Shown piece after piece: positions 30,137-41,954 of a stretch of DNA of 64,000 bases. The first letter of the stretch is position 1, and each line of letters opens with the position of its first letter. The DNA comes from Nissolia schottii. Lineage: Eukaryota > Streptophyta > Magnoliopsida > Fabales > Fabaceae. The DNA lies in assembly GCA_003254905.1 (NCBI GenBank), contig QANU01011901.1, positions 1,251,176 to 1,315,175 on the forward strand, read 5' to 3'. Made by a program: the position numbers and the translations under genes. The notes beneath the pieces are model-generated. The model saw nothing but the letters and a program-made list of their open reading frames with translations. It ran no database searches and was not told the origin of the DNA.

Positions 30137-33069
30137 CACCACCAGCACCAAGCTCAAGCTAAAGCCACAACCAAGGTTTTGTCACCTTCTTGTTCTTTTG
30201 TGAATATTTTTCCCCCAAATAAGACGAGTGGAACTATGGATGCGTATTGATTAGTATTTAAAGGGAGGGGGGGAGATTTTGGAACTAGGGTTTGGAATAT
30301 GTAATGTTGGGAGAGTGTCCCTTTCAGTTTTGATTTATTTATTTTATTTTATGGTGATGGCTTCTATTTTCTTTTGGTTGCAGTTGATGTCTTAAGTAGT
30401 TAGTTATTGATTGATGCATTTCCTCTCATAATCATTGCTCATGCAAATGGGATTGAAATAAAATCGGGGGAAAAAAATCAAAATAATGGGAACAGTGTCT
30501 GTGTCTTAATACTATTACACTCACTCCACCACATCCCCATCACCATGTGGCATGTGCCTTGTTCCTTTCTTTCTTTCTTTCACGCGTCACGCGCCCCTCC
30601 TTTCTCTTTCTTGCCTAACTAACAATGCCTTGTTTGTTGCCATGCTGCTGCTACTATCTGGTGTTTGAACCGATTGAATCTGATTCGCTACTCTGATTCT
30701 TGTGGGGCCCTCGAATGCCTGCATAGCATAGCAGACTACTCTACATACTTCTCATTCCACAGCTCAGGTTCCCATTAATTAATTAAAAAAAATATATTAC
30801 TAGATTACTGTGAAGTAATCACCTATAGAATCATATAAATATTTTGATGATTTATTTGGTATATTATTGAATTTAATTTTTATCTATTTGACAACATAAA
30901 GTTTATTTATTACCCTATCATCTAATCAAATTATTTTAAATGCATAATTTTTTAAGTAATAAATAAGAGAATTAATCATCCGGGCCGACTTGAGTCGCGC
31001 ACCTGGCTATGGCGGATGAGTCTCCCAGCAGGGATAACTGCGTTCACAAGGTCTCGAACTCGGGACCTCGCTTAAGGTATGCCAAGCCGCTTACCACTTG
31101 GACCAACCCCCGTTGGTTTTATGTAACAATATTTGATTAATTAACAATATAATTTTTTTTTAAATTAGATGAAAATTAAACTCTATATTATTCTTATAAT
31201 AAGTCAGAATAATTGAAATAGAATTTAATCTTTATGAATTGACAATGCAAAAGAATTTTATATTATCATTCAATTATGTGTAAATAGCCACAAATAGTGA
31301 GAGTATGACTCTACTACTTTTATTTATGTAACAACACATAATTAAATGATAATTACAAAAATTTTACACTATCGGTATATAAAAATTATTCTTTTGAAAT
31401 ATCACTCGAATAGTAAAGATTGTAATCTAACCTAATGCTCAACTAATAAAAATAATTCATGTGATTTGGTGTACTGCCAGCCACTTTGCTCCTTGTGAAT
31501 TTGAAAGGTGTGTGTCCTCCATTATTTTCAGTAAGTACAAAATTTGAAAGCTATGCTTTAATCAGGCATCATCAATTGAACTTCCCCTGTCTGCTACTAC
31601 GATGACAAAAGGAGATCTAGTAGTGATAACGAATTTTTATCATAACCACCCTTTTCTAACCACAAGGGACAAAATATTAACATATATAGTCACAGTACAA
31701 ATGTGAGTCAATACTGATTTTTTTTTTTGAAGTATTATTATTATATGAAAACTAACTTTTTCCATCAGAAACAACCATCTGATTTTGTTTTCCCTCAACT
31801 TTCACCCCATCATGAACTCTGCCATGTGGAACCCGTTTAACGACGAAAACACTGTTAAGGGGCTCTTTTCTTGGATCCCACTCAAAGTCAATAAATCAGG
31901 AATAGTCTCTACAGTGGCATTAATCTAGACTAAGATTTATGTATGATCATATGCTCCCACCTTTCCAGTGCTTTGCCACTGTACTTGCTGGAGATCCTCC
32001 TCGCTTTTTATTTTTATTTTTTTTCTCAATAAAGAAAGGTTGTGTCTCCCTTTTGGCCATCACATAAGAAAGAGAGAAAAACAGATTCTGATACAATGCC
32101 TCCTTCTGAAGCTTTCTCTAAACTCATAAATCAATCTATGCACGTACAATTCTGTATATCTGTCAGTATCAGAAGTATTAGTTATCACAGTCAACTAAAT
32201 AAGAAAGTACAAATCATCACTGCGCATGCAATTCCAGCAGAATTCTAGAATCATTACCTATTCATCCATCTCCATAACAAGAAATGATGTATCTACGTTG
32301 TCTTTCTAATGGACCACATTTGCAGTGAAATCTGAGACAAAAATGGTCCAAGCTATCAAACAGAGTCAGAACCCAAGACCAGACCAAATCGATTGGAGAT
32401 TGCAGTTTCTTCCTACCATCTATTGACAAATACGAAGGACCAAGTAGAGTACAACAAATTGCAAATCATGAAGCAGGAATCATCCTCATCAATTTATCCA
32501 CCAGTAAGCAACAAGAGAAAAATAAAACGAATAGATTGAAGGGAATTGCTATCAAGAGCTTATCATCTTCCAAAAGTGAAGCAATTTCTCCATCTTTCCT
32601 TTAATTAAAGTTATGAGCGATAAAGTAGTGAGTGATAACCATAAACAAATCGAGTGACTGCAGCATTACTCCGAATTGAATCAAGGAATAAGCATTTGTT
32701 CTTCTAAAAAATTTTAATATAGCTCAATACTAAGGCAATGTTACACAACTGAAATCGAGGAATAGAAGAGGCACAAGTGAGATGAGGGTATTTTGTTCTT
32801 CTCAAAATTCAATATATCTCGGATACTAAAACAATGATCAGTAAAAGCAAAATAAATTAAAAAGATTACAAATTTGATAGGCTACTAAATAAAGAGATGA
32901 ACGACAACAAATTACAGGATCCACATGTATCATAGATAGAGATTAACTGCAAAGTGAGCAGACTAAAGTGGAGTTGCCGCAGATGAATAATAACATCAAA
33001 TTTTCCTTGTAGCTACAAACCATCACCATAACATAACCAATTTGTAAAGTGGAAACAAAAAAAAAACCA
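30137..33069. other. Intergenic between PRMT4-like promoter and GT34 3' end
   Basis: The left 300-600 bases carry the PRMT4-like promoter and leader. The remainder is AT-rich spacer with one SINE (30978-31113). Small open frames at 30407-30622 and 32042-32248 show no family signature. The last few hundred bases before 33069 should contain the GT34 3' UTR. Confidence 0.5.
30978..31113 (-). mobile_element. tRNA-derived SINE
   Basis: Read on the minus strand, this GC-rich island in AT-rich DNA starts GGGGGTTGGTCCAAGTGG, with a pol III A-box-like TTGGTCCAAGTGGTAAG (31091-31107). About 35 bases further is a B-box-like GAGTTCGAGAC (31051-31061) inside GGTCCCGAGTTCGAGACC. A tRNA-unrelated body follows and ends near GGCCCGGATG. 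Box order and spacing are those of a tRNA promoter, but the rest does not fold as a tRNA, which is the definition of a tRNA-derived SINE. No clear target-site duplication or poly-A tail was found, so it may be old. The family was not identified. Confidence 0.75.
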
Positions 33070-34467
33070 TCAAGACGAAGATGGCAACTTGATAGCCTTG
33101 AAAGCAGGATGAAGCAAGCCAAGATCATCCTTCACCTCAAGAGGGTTGCTGCTCTCATTCCTCACCCTCTTCACCTTCCGGCTAGCAAGTGACCTGTGGG
33201 TGAAGCCATACATCTGCAAGATCTGGTTGTCCCCAAAATTGTAGGCACGATCCATCTGCTTCAGGCACCTCTCCACAGGGTAATCCCCAAACTTCCCACA
33301 AGGCTTGCACCCCACAAAGTGAGTCACAAGCGGCCACCTATGGTCACCAAGGCCAGGGTGGTAATTCTCAATCATCTCCTCATACCTATCCACCAAAATC
33401 CCCCAATAGCCATGAAGATAGTAATGGTTCTCAAGGTAAACTTTTCCACCCCATTGCTCCCTCCCAGTTGCCAAAAGATACACCATTGCAGACTGATCGT
33501 CGGCTTCGAAAACCGGCCGGTTCTTCAGCTCCCTCGTAAGAACCCTCCCGGCTTCGTCCCTGATCTTCCCTTTAGGCCCCATGGGAGCCCAGGCATCGAG
33601 AATGTCCAGAGACCACTGGCAATTCCTCAACAGGAAGGAACCAGTGTTCAACCCGATCCAATTCTTCTCATCGTACACCATCTCGTTCCAACCATGCATC
33701 ACAAAGTTGGAATCTTTGTAGCGCTCCCAGGGGACCTCGAAGGCCATGTCGGTGAACATGGCGTCACTGTCCATCCACCAGAGGAACTCCACCTCAGGGT
33801 GGGACAAGAGGAGCTTCCGAATCAGGGGAAGCTTGGCCCAAAACCCTGCCATCTCAGCATCGAGGAGGGCCATGTTGTAGAAGATCTCGATCCCGTGGAG
33901 CCTGCAATAATCGATCTTGTTCTTAATCGATTTCAAAAGGTAATGGTCTCCAACTGGGTTTTCGCACGGTTTTGGGGAAGAACCGGTGACGAGAAGGACC
34001 CGGGGCTTGTTGGGACCGATGAAATTAGGGTAATCGGGGTTGTTGCGGAGCCAATTGGAACGCTGCTGGTCCCAATCGGAGATTCTGGGGCCGAGGGTGT
34101 AAGGCGCGTTTGGATCTCGCTTCTGGATGTGGTCGTCGCCGGTGTCCATTTCGTCCACGAGGATCTTCGAGATGTCGAAGGTGGCGTAGTTGTTGGAGTC
34201 GGTGGAGGTGGTTGTGGTGGCGGCGGTGGTGGTCTCGGGTTGGGCTTCTTCGAGGACGCGGTGGGGCTCGACGCGGCGGCCGGCGCGGGAGTAGAGGTGG
34301 AGGCGGATCTCGTTGAGGTCCTGCTCGGGGGTGCCGAACTTGCCGGCGCCGATGGTGCCGCGGAGGACGACGACGGTGAGGAAGAGGCAGAGGAAGGTGA
34401 GGCTGCCGCGCCGGCACGCCCGCTGGATCTGGCGGAGGCGGCGAGGCCCCAGGCAGCGCTCCAGCAT
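33070..34467 (-). CDS. Xyloglucan 6-xylosyltransferase (XXT1/XXT2-like, GT34)
   Basis: It adds alpha-1,6-xylose to the glucan backbone of xyloglucan in the Golgi. The intronless frame of 465 aa matches the usual XXT1/XXT2 size. A short basic cytosolic tail precedes a signal-anchor segment (about 21-38, SLTFLCLFLTVVVLRGTIG), then a Thr-rich stem, then the GT34 catalytic domain. The DxD metal/nucleotide-sugar motif lies in WWMDSDAMF (D233-S234-D235). Other family landmarks are VLLVTGSSPKPCENPVGDH, GLNTGSFLLRNCQWSLD, ADDQSA and THFVGCKPCGKFGDY. The start codon at 34467 opens directly on the basic tail. The 5' third is GC-rich, giving long antisense open frames that I treat as shadows. Galactomannan galactosyltransferases are also GT34, but the protein's wording fits XXT better. 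Confidence 0.93.
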   Translation of the reverse strand: MLERCLGPRRLRQIQRACRRGSLTFLCLFLTVVVLRGTIGAGKFGTPEQDLNEIRLHLYSRAGRRVEPHRVLEEAQPETTTAATTTTSTDSNNYATFDISKILVDEMDTGDDHIQKRDPNAPYTLGPRISDWDQQRSNWLRNNPDYPNFIGPNKPRVLLVTGSSPKPCENPVGDHYLLKSIKNKIDYCRLHGIEIFYNMALLDAEMAGFWAKLPLIRKLLLSHPEVEFLWWMDSDAMFTDMAFEVPWERYKDSNFVMHGWNEMVYDEKNWIGLNTGSFLLRNCQWSLDILDAWAPMGPKGKIRDEAGRVLTRELKNRPVFEADDQSAMVYLLATGREQWGGKVYLENHYYLHGYWGILVDRYEEMIENYHPGLGDHRWPLVTHFVGCKPCGKFGDYPVERCLKQMDRAYNFGDNQILQMYGFTHRSLASRKVKRVRNESSNPLEVKDDLGLLHPAFKAIKLPSSS

Positions 34468-35288
34468 TCTCTGAGTTAACTCGCCCCCGAGTTGGCTGAG
34501 TGGGTGGAATCGCCGACACGGACCTTTTCTTCTCTGTGCGGCTCCTCAAACTCAAAAATCCTGAAAGCTCTTCGAGCGGGAGGGTAAGATCGTAAATAAG
34601 TGGGAGATTAGGGGTGTTTTTGCTTGCAAGATGGAGCAGTCGGTGGAGATGAGATAGAGAGAATGGAAGAAAGATCCACAAATTAAGATCAGACACAGAA
34701 CACAAGTGGGAAGGGAAGTAACGAGAGGAGTGAGTGGAATGAACTGGGAATGTTCCTATCACACCCTATTTCTTCTTGCAGGGTTTTCTTTTAACATTCA
34801 CATTAAAATGGGCTACTCACATTTTTCAAATTAAATTTAGTTTAGCCGACAAACAATCACATTTATTTGAAAAAAGAATCAGCAAGTACATGCAAATTTA
34901 TCCTCTATTTCTTTTACTTTTGTCTTTTTGAAAGAAAGAAAATAAAATTATAGGTAAACAAATTTATGAAAGTGCATAATATATGGTAAAAACATGAATA
35001 ACAAATCATACATCTATAATATACTTGGATTATTTTTTCTTACATGAGCAACTTTCTTCAAATGTCTGCTTGTTTTTCTTTTTTGGTAATTTTTTGAGGA
35101 TTTTGTATTTCAAAACCTAAACACACATTGAAACTAACAAGAGCAACAAAGTAGAATGTTATTATAATTTGGTTTGATTCAATGGAGACTACTTTTAATT
35201 CAACTCAACTATGATTTATAACTTAACTAGCATCTTGTGAAAGCATATACAAAATTATTTCTAACATAGTATAATGACATATAGTTGA

Positions 35289-35506
35289 GTCTCTTTTTTT
35301 TTTTTTTTTATCAGCGATAGACTTCTTTGTTTGGTCGTGATTAAAAACACACTCGAGTCCTTAGAGACATCGAAAGACGTTGCACCTGACACTTTATTAA
35401 ACCCACTGTTAGCCCACGGTCCATACCGAAAGACAATCCCAAAAGTAGACGAACTATAGAGGTGGGTATAGAAGCCTTGATAAATTGATCTCACCTTGTG
35501 GCCCAA
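35289..35506 (-). mobile_element. Retroposon-like segment with 3' poly-A
   Basis: On the minus strand this segment, more GC-balanced than its surroundings, ends in an uninterrupted A-run (T-run at about 35291-35309 on the plus strand). It contains a short open frame of about 75 codons (YQGFYTHLYSSSTFGIVF...) with no family I recognise. The layout suggests a LINE 3' end or other retroposed transcript. I found no target-site duplication. Confidence 0.35.
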
Positions 35507-36243
35507 ACTTCAGAAGAAAAAAATTGTTGATGACTCAAGAAAAATGAATGCGGATCCTCTCCTGTTGGGGGAAAACAGAAAAGTCCCATGTTCAAAAATA
35601 TATCTTGTCCATTCGCATTTCTTTAAAACAAATCAAAAGCCGAAACTTCAATACATCATCACTTGCACTTCAGTAACTAAATAGGCTAATAAGGTGGAGC
35701 ATAAAATACGAGTTAGTAAACAATGATATACTAGACGGCAATTTAAATAATTTATTGTAATTCCACGCGCTGTCATAAATTACTCACCAAGGCATCAAAA
35801 TCCATATAGTATTACACTATTGTGCAAATTATATGACCCAAATTTGATTATAGAAAGACACGTAGAGACAATCTCCTAAAGGGTGGACCAAGATGATTAG
35901 ATCAATCCACATGCTGATGTTCTGAGGTTTATAATCAGGGAATGGTCAAGTGATTTGTTGCTATCTCAAATGAAGCTTATAATTAAAAGGTGTCAAATCT
36001 TCAAGACTAAAATAATGCATAACCGTTTTTTATGTTTTATTTTTTTCACCCCGTGGAAATACGTTGGTTAAATATATAGTGGAAATAGAGATAGTTTTGG
36101 ACATTATGTTGTGTCTCATTGCCCTCTTCCTTGTGAAATAATATTTTTTGATTCGGCTGAAAAATCCTTATGAAATAATTTGATTGTTGACTCGAATTAG
36201 GTAGCCGAAAGTTTACAAATTGATAACGGACAGCTGGCTATAA

Positions 36244-36289
36244 ACCCCCCCCCCCCCAAAAACACACACACCCATATATATATATATAT
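36244..36289. repeat. Compound microsatellite: C-run, (CA)n, (TA)n
   Basis: A run of about 14 C is followed by AAAAACACACACACCC and then a TATATA run. Such long C-runs are rare in this AT-rich window and error-prone in sequencing. Confidence 0.85.
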
Positions 36290-36429
36290 CATAACAGGCA
36301 AAACGTGACCATGTGAGGAGCACCATTTTGTGTAAAAATAAAATAAAATAATGAGAACATGGCATGACAGATGGCATTTTTTCTGCGGTACAATAAATTT
36401 CAAACTCTCATATTTTTTTTTTAAAACTT

Positions 36430-36530
36430 ATTAACAGGTTTAGTCTTGCGGTAAATAGATTAATGGACTAAAATCTCAATCGTGCAATTCAAGTGTAAAA
36501 AAATGAATAAATAAATAAATAAAAAAAACC
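36430..36530 (+). mobile_element. Possible degenerate SINE with (AATA)n tail
   Basis: GTTTAGTCTTGCGGTAAAT resembles a decayed tRNA A box. About 40 bases on, GTGCAATTCAAGTG resembles a B box. A tail of repeated AATA and an A-run follows at about 36503-36530. Low similarity makes this tentative. Confidence 0.25.
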
Positions 36531-38288
36531 CTCTCCTTTTTACTTGAGGAATAACTCTCATTCCTCTCCATTTCGCTCTAAACAAGCAAAGGGTACAAAT
36601 TCATTTTCCTCTAGACTGCTAATTAAGAATATTTTTATCTTTCATTGTGTAGTTTTATTGTTTGGTAAATTGTGGTTACATCAACCATCAAGTGTGGTAA
36701 TTGATGTGCGCAAAATCAAATTTATATCTAACATGGGCATGAATGCGAGTGCTAACCATTATACCCCTCAACGTGTGTGTGAACTTAGAATAGAAGAGGC
36801 TGCTTTGGGGTCTCTATTCAAGTGGGGTGATTGGGACAAAATTATGTATACTAGTTGGACAGAAAGATAATGGGACAAGGGTTTGTGAGGTGTATTATAG
36901 TTGTCACACAAGAAAGCAAAGATGCCATCATAATAATCATAGTAGTAGCGCGTTCACTGATTTTGATTTTGATTGATGCGGATAATAATGCATGTGAGAG
37001 GCTGGCTTTAATCCAAGATAAGAATAGCATTTCCTCCTCGGAAAGGAAAGCAAAAGAAAGCGATGATTCCAAAGGCTGTTTTAGATGAAATTAAAAGGCT
37101 CCTCATGTAAATGTCTACTACTATTTATGGTTGATAAAGACCTGACCTTAATAAATGACAGCCAACTCAATTGATTGCTTTTTCAATTTAATTATTTATA
37201 TATGGTAAGTCAAAATATAAATAAAAGGACTGATGAGATGAACATAAATAATATCACTCCCTCCGTCTACCGGTTATCGTAACTTTTGGCTTGACTCAAT
37301 GAAGTATACAATTTACTTGAAATATCGTTTGATGTCAACTAATTGTGTGTTATTTTTCACCGTAACGCAGACAAAACAGTCACAGTAGTAATAATCTTTA
37401 GTGCTTCTAACCAACAAATCAAAGATGGGCATGCACAATACATGCCTATTTTTATCTTCTCGTTTTCATTCACAAGTGAAGAAAGTGACGCATGACCTTT
37501 ATTTCCTATTTATACTGGCACATCTGAATAAACAGTTCTATATTTGCAATCACCTAAATAAAAATTCAAGAAAACATGTTATGATTTGACATTATATGTT
37601 GCCATTGGCATAAAACAAAAAAAAGAGCCTCTTTTCTTTTTTCTCCAAAATATACTTGCATCAATCCATAAAACTGAGCAATTAGCCGTTAACAATTTAA
37701 CATTATTGGGTGATTAGGAATTAGTAAGAAACTGTGGGCAATTGGGAATATGTGTAATGAATAGAGAAAGGGAGAGACAAGGCACCAAAGAGATGCCACC
37801 ACTCCTTATCTTTGAAGCCACATGTATTTTCCAAAAAGGCAACATCCGAAAAGAAGCCCGTTTTGAGTTCCCATTGTACAGTTCCATTCGCATCCAAAAG
37901 CCACAGAAAAAGCATCCATATAATTTCAATTCACATTACCTTCCAAACAAACCAAGCAAACATGGCAATGTAGAATATTGCCACACATACACACATCTAG
38001 AGCTTCACAGGAAACGATAACATTCCTTTCCTTCCACATTCACTCCCCGAATTTCCGCTTTCATTTTCAGCTAAAAAACAAAGATCGAAAAGAAGAAATC
38101 CAGGCACAAACAGTAACCACAGACAACAAATTAATTAACAGCAATTAACAAATATAAACTAATAAAAACAACGATAACAGCAATTTTGCCAATCTCCTCT
38201 ACTCAGACCGGCTTATCGGCCAAAATATCAAAATCAAAAACAGCAATTTTGAGTATTTGACACAACCAAATAATCGATAATTATTAAA

Positions 38289-38291
<3 letters not shown>

Positions 38292-38332
<41 letters not shown>
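38292..38332. repeat. (AAT)n trinucleotide microsatellite
   Basis: About 13 consecutive AAT units, 200 bases past the RALF stop codon, so probably near or beyond its 3' UTR. Confidence 0.9.
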
Positions 38333-38334
<2 letters not shown>

Positions 38335-38537
38335 GTGTACCTAAAACTAAATTACATTACATTACAAATACAAGCGGTAATTAGATTTTATTTTTATTCA
38401 ACTCTACTTCTCTTTCTCTACTTGTATACATAGCATAATAGTAATAGCAACAACAGTTCTCATCAATTACAAAAATATATATAATAAAAAATTTGAAATT
38501 AAAAATAAAAATAAAAGAGAAAGTGTGAATTAGAAAT

Positions 38538-38933
38538 TCAACGCCTGCATCGGGTGATGGCACTGCATCCGCGGCGGTAAGGGTTGGCCTGAGCGCCAGG
38601 CCGGCAATTGTAGTAGGAAGCGCCGCGTCGAGAGCAAGGCACAGTGTTCCTCCTCAGCGCACCGTAGCTAATGTACCTCCTCGCCGCTAAAATGCGCCGG
38701 TTGCTCTCCGAGTCCATCAGAAACTCAGTGTCGTCTTCGTCTCCGGCAAGGAGGCTGCAATGGGCGATGGATCCGCGGCATCCGGACTTCACCGGGAGTA
38801 AGAAGGCGCTCAGCTGGTTGTCGAGGTTGCTGGAGAAATCGACGGCGGAGGATGATGAGAGGGACACGTGGACGGACAATATCGCACAGAGAAGAATGAA
38901 AGCGTAGAAGCTGCTTAGAGTTGAGCTCGCCAT
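38538..38933 (-). CDS. RALF peptide hormone precursor (RALF1/RALF33-like)
   Basis: RALFs are secreted Cys-rich peptides sensed by FERONIA-type receptor kinases and LRX proteins at the cell wall. They alkalinise the apoplast and restrain cell expansion. The 131-aa precursor has a signal peptide (about 1-30), an acidic propeptide with two Cys, a subtilase S1P site RRIL at 79-82, and the mature peptide with the receptor-binding YISY at 87-90. Four Cys follow at 100, 110, 123 and 129, plus the YRRGC signature. All key residues are present. The start at 38933 (MASSTLSS) opens directly on the signal peptide. An in-frame ATG at 39011 would add 26 residues with no signal-like character and is disfavoured. 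It is intronless, as usual for RALFs. Confidence 0.95.
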   Translation of the reverse strand: MASSTLSSFYAFILLCAILSVHVSLSSSSAVDFSSNLDNQLSAFLLPVKSGCRGSIAHCSLLAGDEDDTEFLMDSESNRRILAARRYISYGALRRNTVPCSRRGASYYNCRPGAQANPYRRGCSAITRCRR

Positions 38934-41249
38934 GTTTTGGTTATTTGAGTTCGCAACGCAGGTAAGAGAAGAGCGTCTGAGACTCAGATTATAAGCGATG
39001 GTTGGTGCCAATTTGCCATCAGATTTGGTGCTTATTTACGAGTGCGGCCACTTGACTTTAACGTGACTGCTGGTAATGGTAATTTGCTTCACACGCACAC
39101 CATTAATCCTCTTTTTTTGACTTTATTTTAACCATTTAAATTAAATCTGGCATGATAGAATTAAAATGAAAAAAAAGGATGGGAAAAATATTGATGTTTA
39201 TTTAAAGAGAACGTGTATTGTGATTAAGCCAGTTGGAGTCCAGACTATGAGTGATGTTGATTTCTTTATTCTTTTTATTTGATAATTTATTTATTATGCC
39301 TTATTGGAGCTGTTCCAGTTGTTTATCGGGTGAGTTGGAAGACTGCAATGTTGTGATCATCAGAGACAAACGTATTTGAGTCAAGAATTTGCCCTAATGG
39401 TTTTGACTAACCACTTGATAGTTGAAACAATTTCAGGTCTTTTTTTATTTTTCTGTTTCTTTTTTTCGTTGAAAAATTGAATCACGGGATCTATCGCATG
39501 TGTGCAACGGTGCAAAATAGTTTAGCTTTACTTTATCCTTTTCCATACCTAACCTTTCTATTATTCTTGTTGTCTCGATTGAAGCATTTACCGATAATAT
39601 TAATATTAATCAATAGTACCAATTGATGAATTTGAAATTGTTCAACAGAATTTAAGGATAAGCCACGGATGAATATTATATGATCGATGAGGGATTATGG
39701 CGATGGGATTAAAATAAAAATATTGTTTAGCATTGATGCGGCTGGAGAGTGGCAAAGTGGCATGATGGAAGACCAAGACAGACAGGGGAAGCGCATTCTC
39801 TGCCGTAATTAGAGCTTTTATATATTCATTCATTGCCATACCATGTGTAGTGAAACGTGTTAGTTTTTGAGCTGTTCTAACAACTTTTTCTTTTTATTTT
39901 TTATAAAATATAGTCAGCTGTTCATTAACTATCTGTCATAACACGTCTACTATTGTTTTCTTCGATAATCATACAATTTTCGTGGAATTTTTGTTTTTAT
40001 ACGGTATCTAAAAACACAATTAGCAATGTTATGGGTTTATTTTTTTTTTATTTTTTATTTACAATTATATGGATTGGAATCCTAAATCAACACAAGTGAG
40101 GGAGATTTCAGTTTTTTTAAATAAAAAAAAATAGATACTAAAATTGTTATTAATAATAGCAACAATTTTAACACTTGTCTTTAAAAAAAAATCAAAATCG
40201 TTGGGATTAATGATTTTAAGACCCAAATCATACAATTTTAAAAAAATAATTTTTGTTCTTATTATTATATTACTTATTTTTTTAATCCATATACAAGTAC
40301 AAACCCTCAATTTTTGTTGTTAATGGAATTTTTTTTTCAATTTTAATAGTTTTTATTTATATGATAATTTTGTGAAATTTCTACAATACTAATACTATTA
40401 TTCATGAGTGATGGAATGGAACCGCGTGAGTATGCTGTCATTTGATGAGGTTTGAAATTGAAGTGTTTAGGGATCATGTCCACTCATTACGGCCCTTATT
40501 GTATGTCCTTTACAACTCAACAAAGTTGATGGTTTGCATTTTTCTTTGCATTTTTCAATACCCACGTCATGTTCACATCCATACATAATATGTTGGATTT
40601 CTTTTAGTATTTTTTTTAACAGACTGGGCAATGTCCGAAAGCAATTTACAGTCAAATTACCAATTGACCACGGTAGCAAATGTAACAATTGGCCAAAAAG
40701 GCAAAAGAAAATCTCCAAAACATGCTTTTACATAGTTGCAAATACATGGTGCAATATTTGGACCACTAATAAAAATTATACACACCTTATAATTTTCTTC
40801 CCAATATACATTATCGACTCACTTCTAATATAGTGATTCTATGATACGTTATAAAATGAGTAATCATGTGCTTACACTTTATGTTATCATTATTTTGTCA
40901 TTGCACTTTTTTTTCAATGAGCAATAATTAAAGAACACAATTGTGAAACTTAGCTTCAAAATTACATGGCATTAACAAGAATAATTAGGCTTGATATTAG
41001 CAAAATGAGCTCTGCCAGATTTAAGGTGAGTTTGGCATCCTTTAAAAATTTAGGTCACAAAGTTGAAATCAATAAAAGGTAAGAAATGCTTAAAACTATA
41101 AAACTATTTTATAGTTTTGCAATTATTTTATTTATTATGTCACACACAACACAACATAAATTATTTCTTTGGTTTTTATCTATACTTAATTTAATGTTTA
41201 ATAAGCCTTTTAAAAATGTTATTTTTTACTCAACTCAGAATCATAGGTT
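38934..41249. other. Intergenic, AT-rich; RALF promoter side
   Basis: The first several hundred bases are the RALF promoter and leader. The rest is AT-rich with many T and A runs (for example 40030-40330) and no coding signature. Direct repeat GAATCATAGGTT at 41238-41249 marks the left edge of the LINE insertion. Confidence 0.45.
41238..41249. repeat. Target-site duplication, left copy
   Basis: GAATCATAGGTT, identical to the copy at 41608-41619 on the other side of the LINE fragment. Confidence 0.85.
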
Positions 41250-41607
41250 TAGGGTGAGCTTTTGGCTTTGCGCCATGGTCTGTGCTTGGCTTGGGAGCGT
41301 GGGTTTTGCCAGGTCATGCGTGAAACTTATTACTCTAAAGTGACGTGGCTCACTGAAACTGACATTGACTCTCTTTACATTGCTCATGCTATTGTAATGG
41401 ATATTTATGATTGGATTTACATATCCTGCACGAGGCCAAGACCTATGCGGATTTTCTAGCTAAGATGAGGGCTATGAGGACTAGTAATGTGGTTATTTTA
41501 GAGGATTCTCCTATGTTTATCATTTATTGTCTTGAAAATGACCATATGGGTGGTATACACCTAAAAGTGTAGTTTTTCTTTCCTCTTTTGAAGCATTTAA
41601 AAAAAAG
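41250..41607 (+). mobile_element. 5'-truncated LINE (non-LTR retrotransposon), RNase H end
   Basis: Translations on the plus strand give fragments of the C-terminal RNase H domain of plant L1-type LINEs: ELLALRHGLCLAWERGF, then ETDIDSLYIAHAIVMDIYDW, then in another frame HEAKTYADFLAKMRA and a stop. Two or more frameshifts show it is dead. The segment ends with an A-run (41599-41606). The 12-bp sequence GAATCATAGGTT flanks it exactly, at 41238-41249 and 41608-41619, as a target-site duplication. Together these define a 358-bp, severely 5'-truncated insertion. Confidence 0.88.
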
Positions 41608-41619
41608 GAATCATAGGTT
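41608..41619. repeat. Target-site duplication, right copy
   Basis: GAATCATAGGTT directly after the LINE A-tail, matching 41238-41249. Confidence 0.85.
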
Positions 41620-41954
41620 AATAATAACGAGTTTGTCCACCACAATGCAGCAAATCACAATTTAAATCTCAATGAAAAATGTCATTCACATTGAAGTTAT
41701 TAAAACCGCATTGCCGAAAGGACACACATAAGAAACCAAAAAACTCGGAATCATAGTAATTCCATTTGTCTTTTTTTATTTTTTTATATACTTTTGGACT
41801 GACATGCTAAATTACCTTCCTTTGTCTGTTTTTTTTTTTTTTTTTTGGTCTGACCTCCCTTTTGTTTAGTATAAAGCAAAAAACAAAATGGGGAGGAGGA
41901 GGATCTGCTTTGGAAAAAAGGGCTGGGTGTGTATTTTCTTGCGGACTCAAAGGC

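Larger units (their letters stand above)
34468..38537. other. Intergenic, AT-rich, with retroposon-like and MITE-like fragments
   Basis: The right flank of the GT34 gene should hold its promoter (34468 to about 35000). Inside the interval are a poly-A-tailed retroposon-like segment (35289-35506), a compound microsatellite (36244-36289), a possible degenerate SINE (36430-36530) and a Stowaway-like end (37259-37290). Short open frames at 36544-36870, 36855-37088 and 37742-38020 show no recognisable family. The last part is the 3' flank of the RALF gene. Confidence 0.45.

Noticed and set aside
33196-34762. Long frames on both strands over the GT34 gene (427 and 245 codons)
   Set aside because: GC-rich coding bias of the real GT34 gene produces them; they lack domains.
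36544-37088. Two overlapping plus-strand frames of 108 and 77 codons
   Set aside because: No signal peptide, domain or splice support; AT-rich context.
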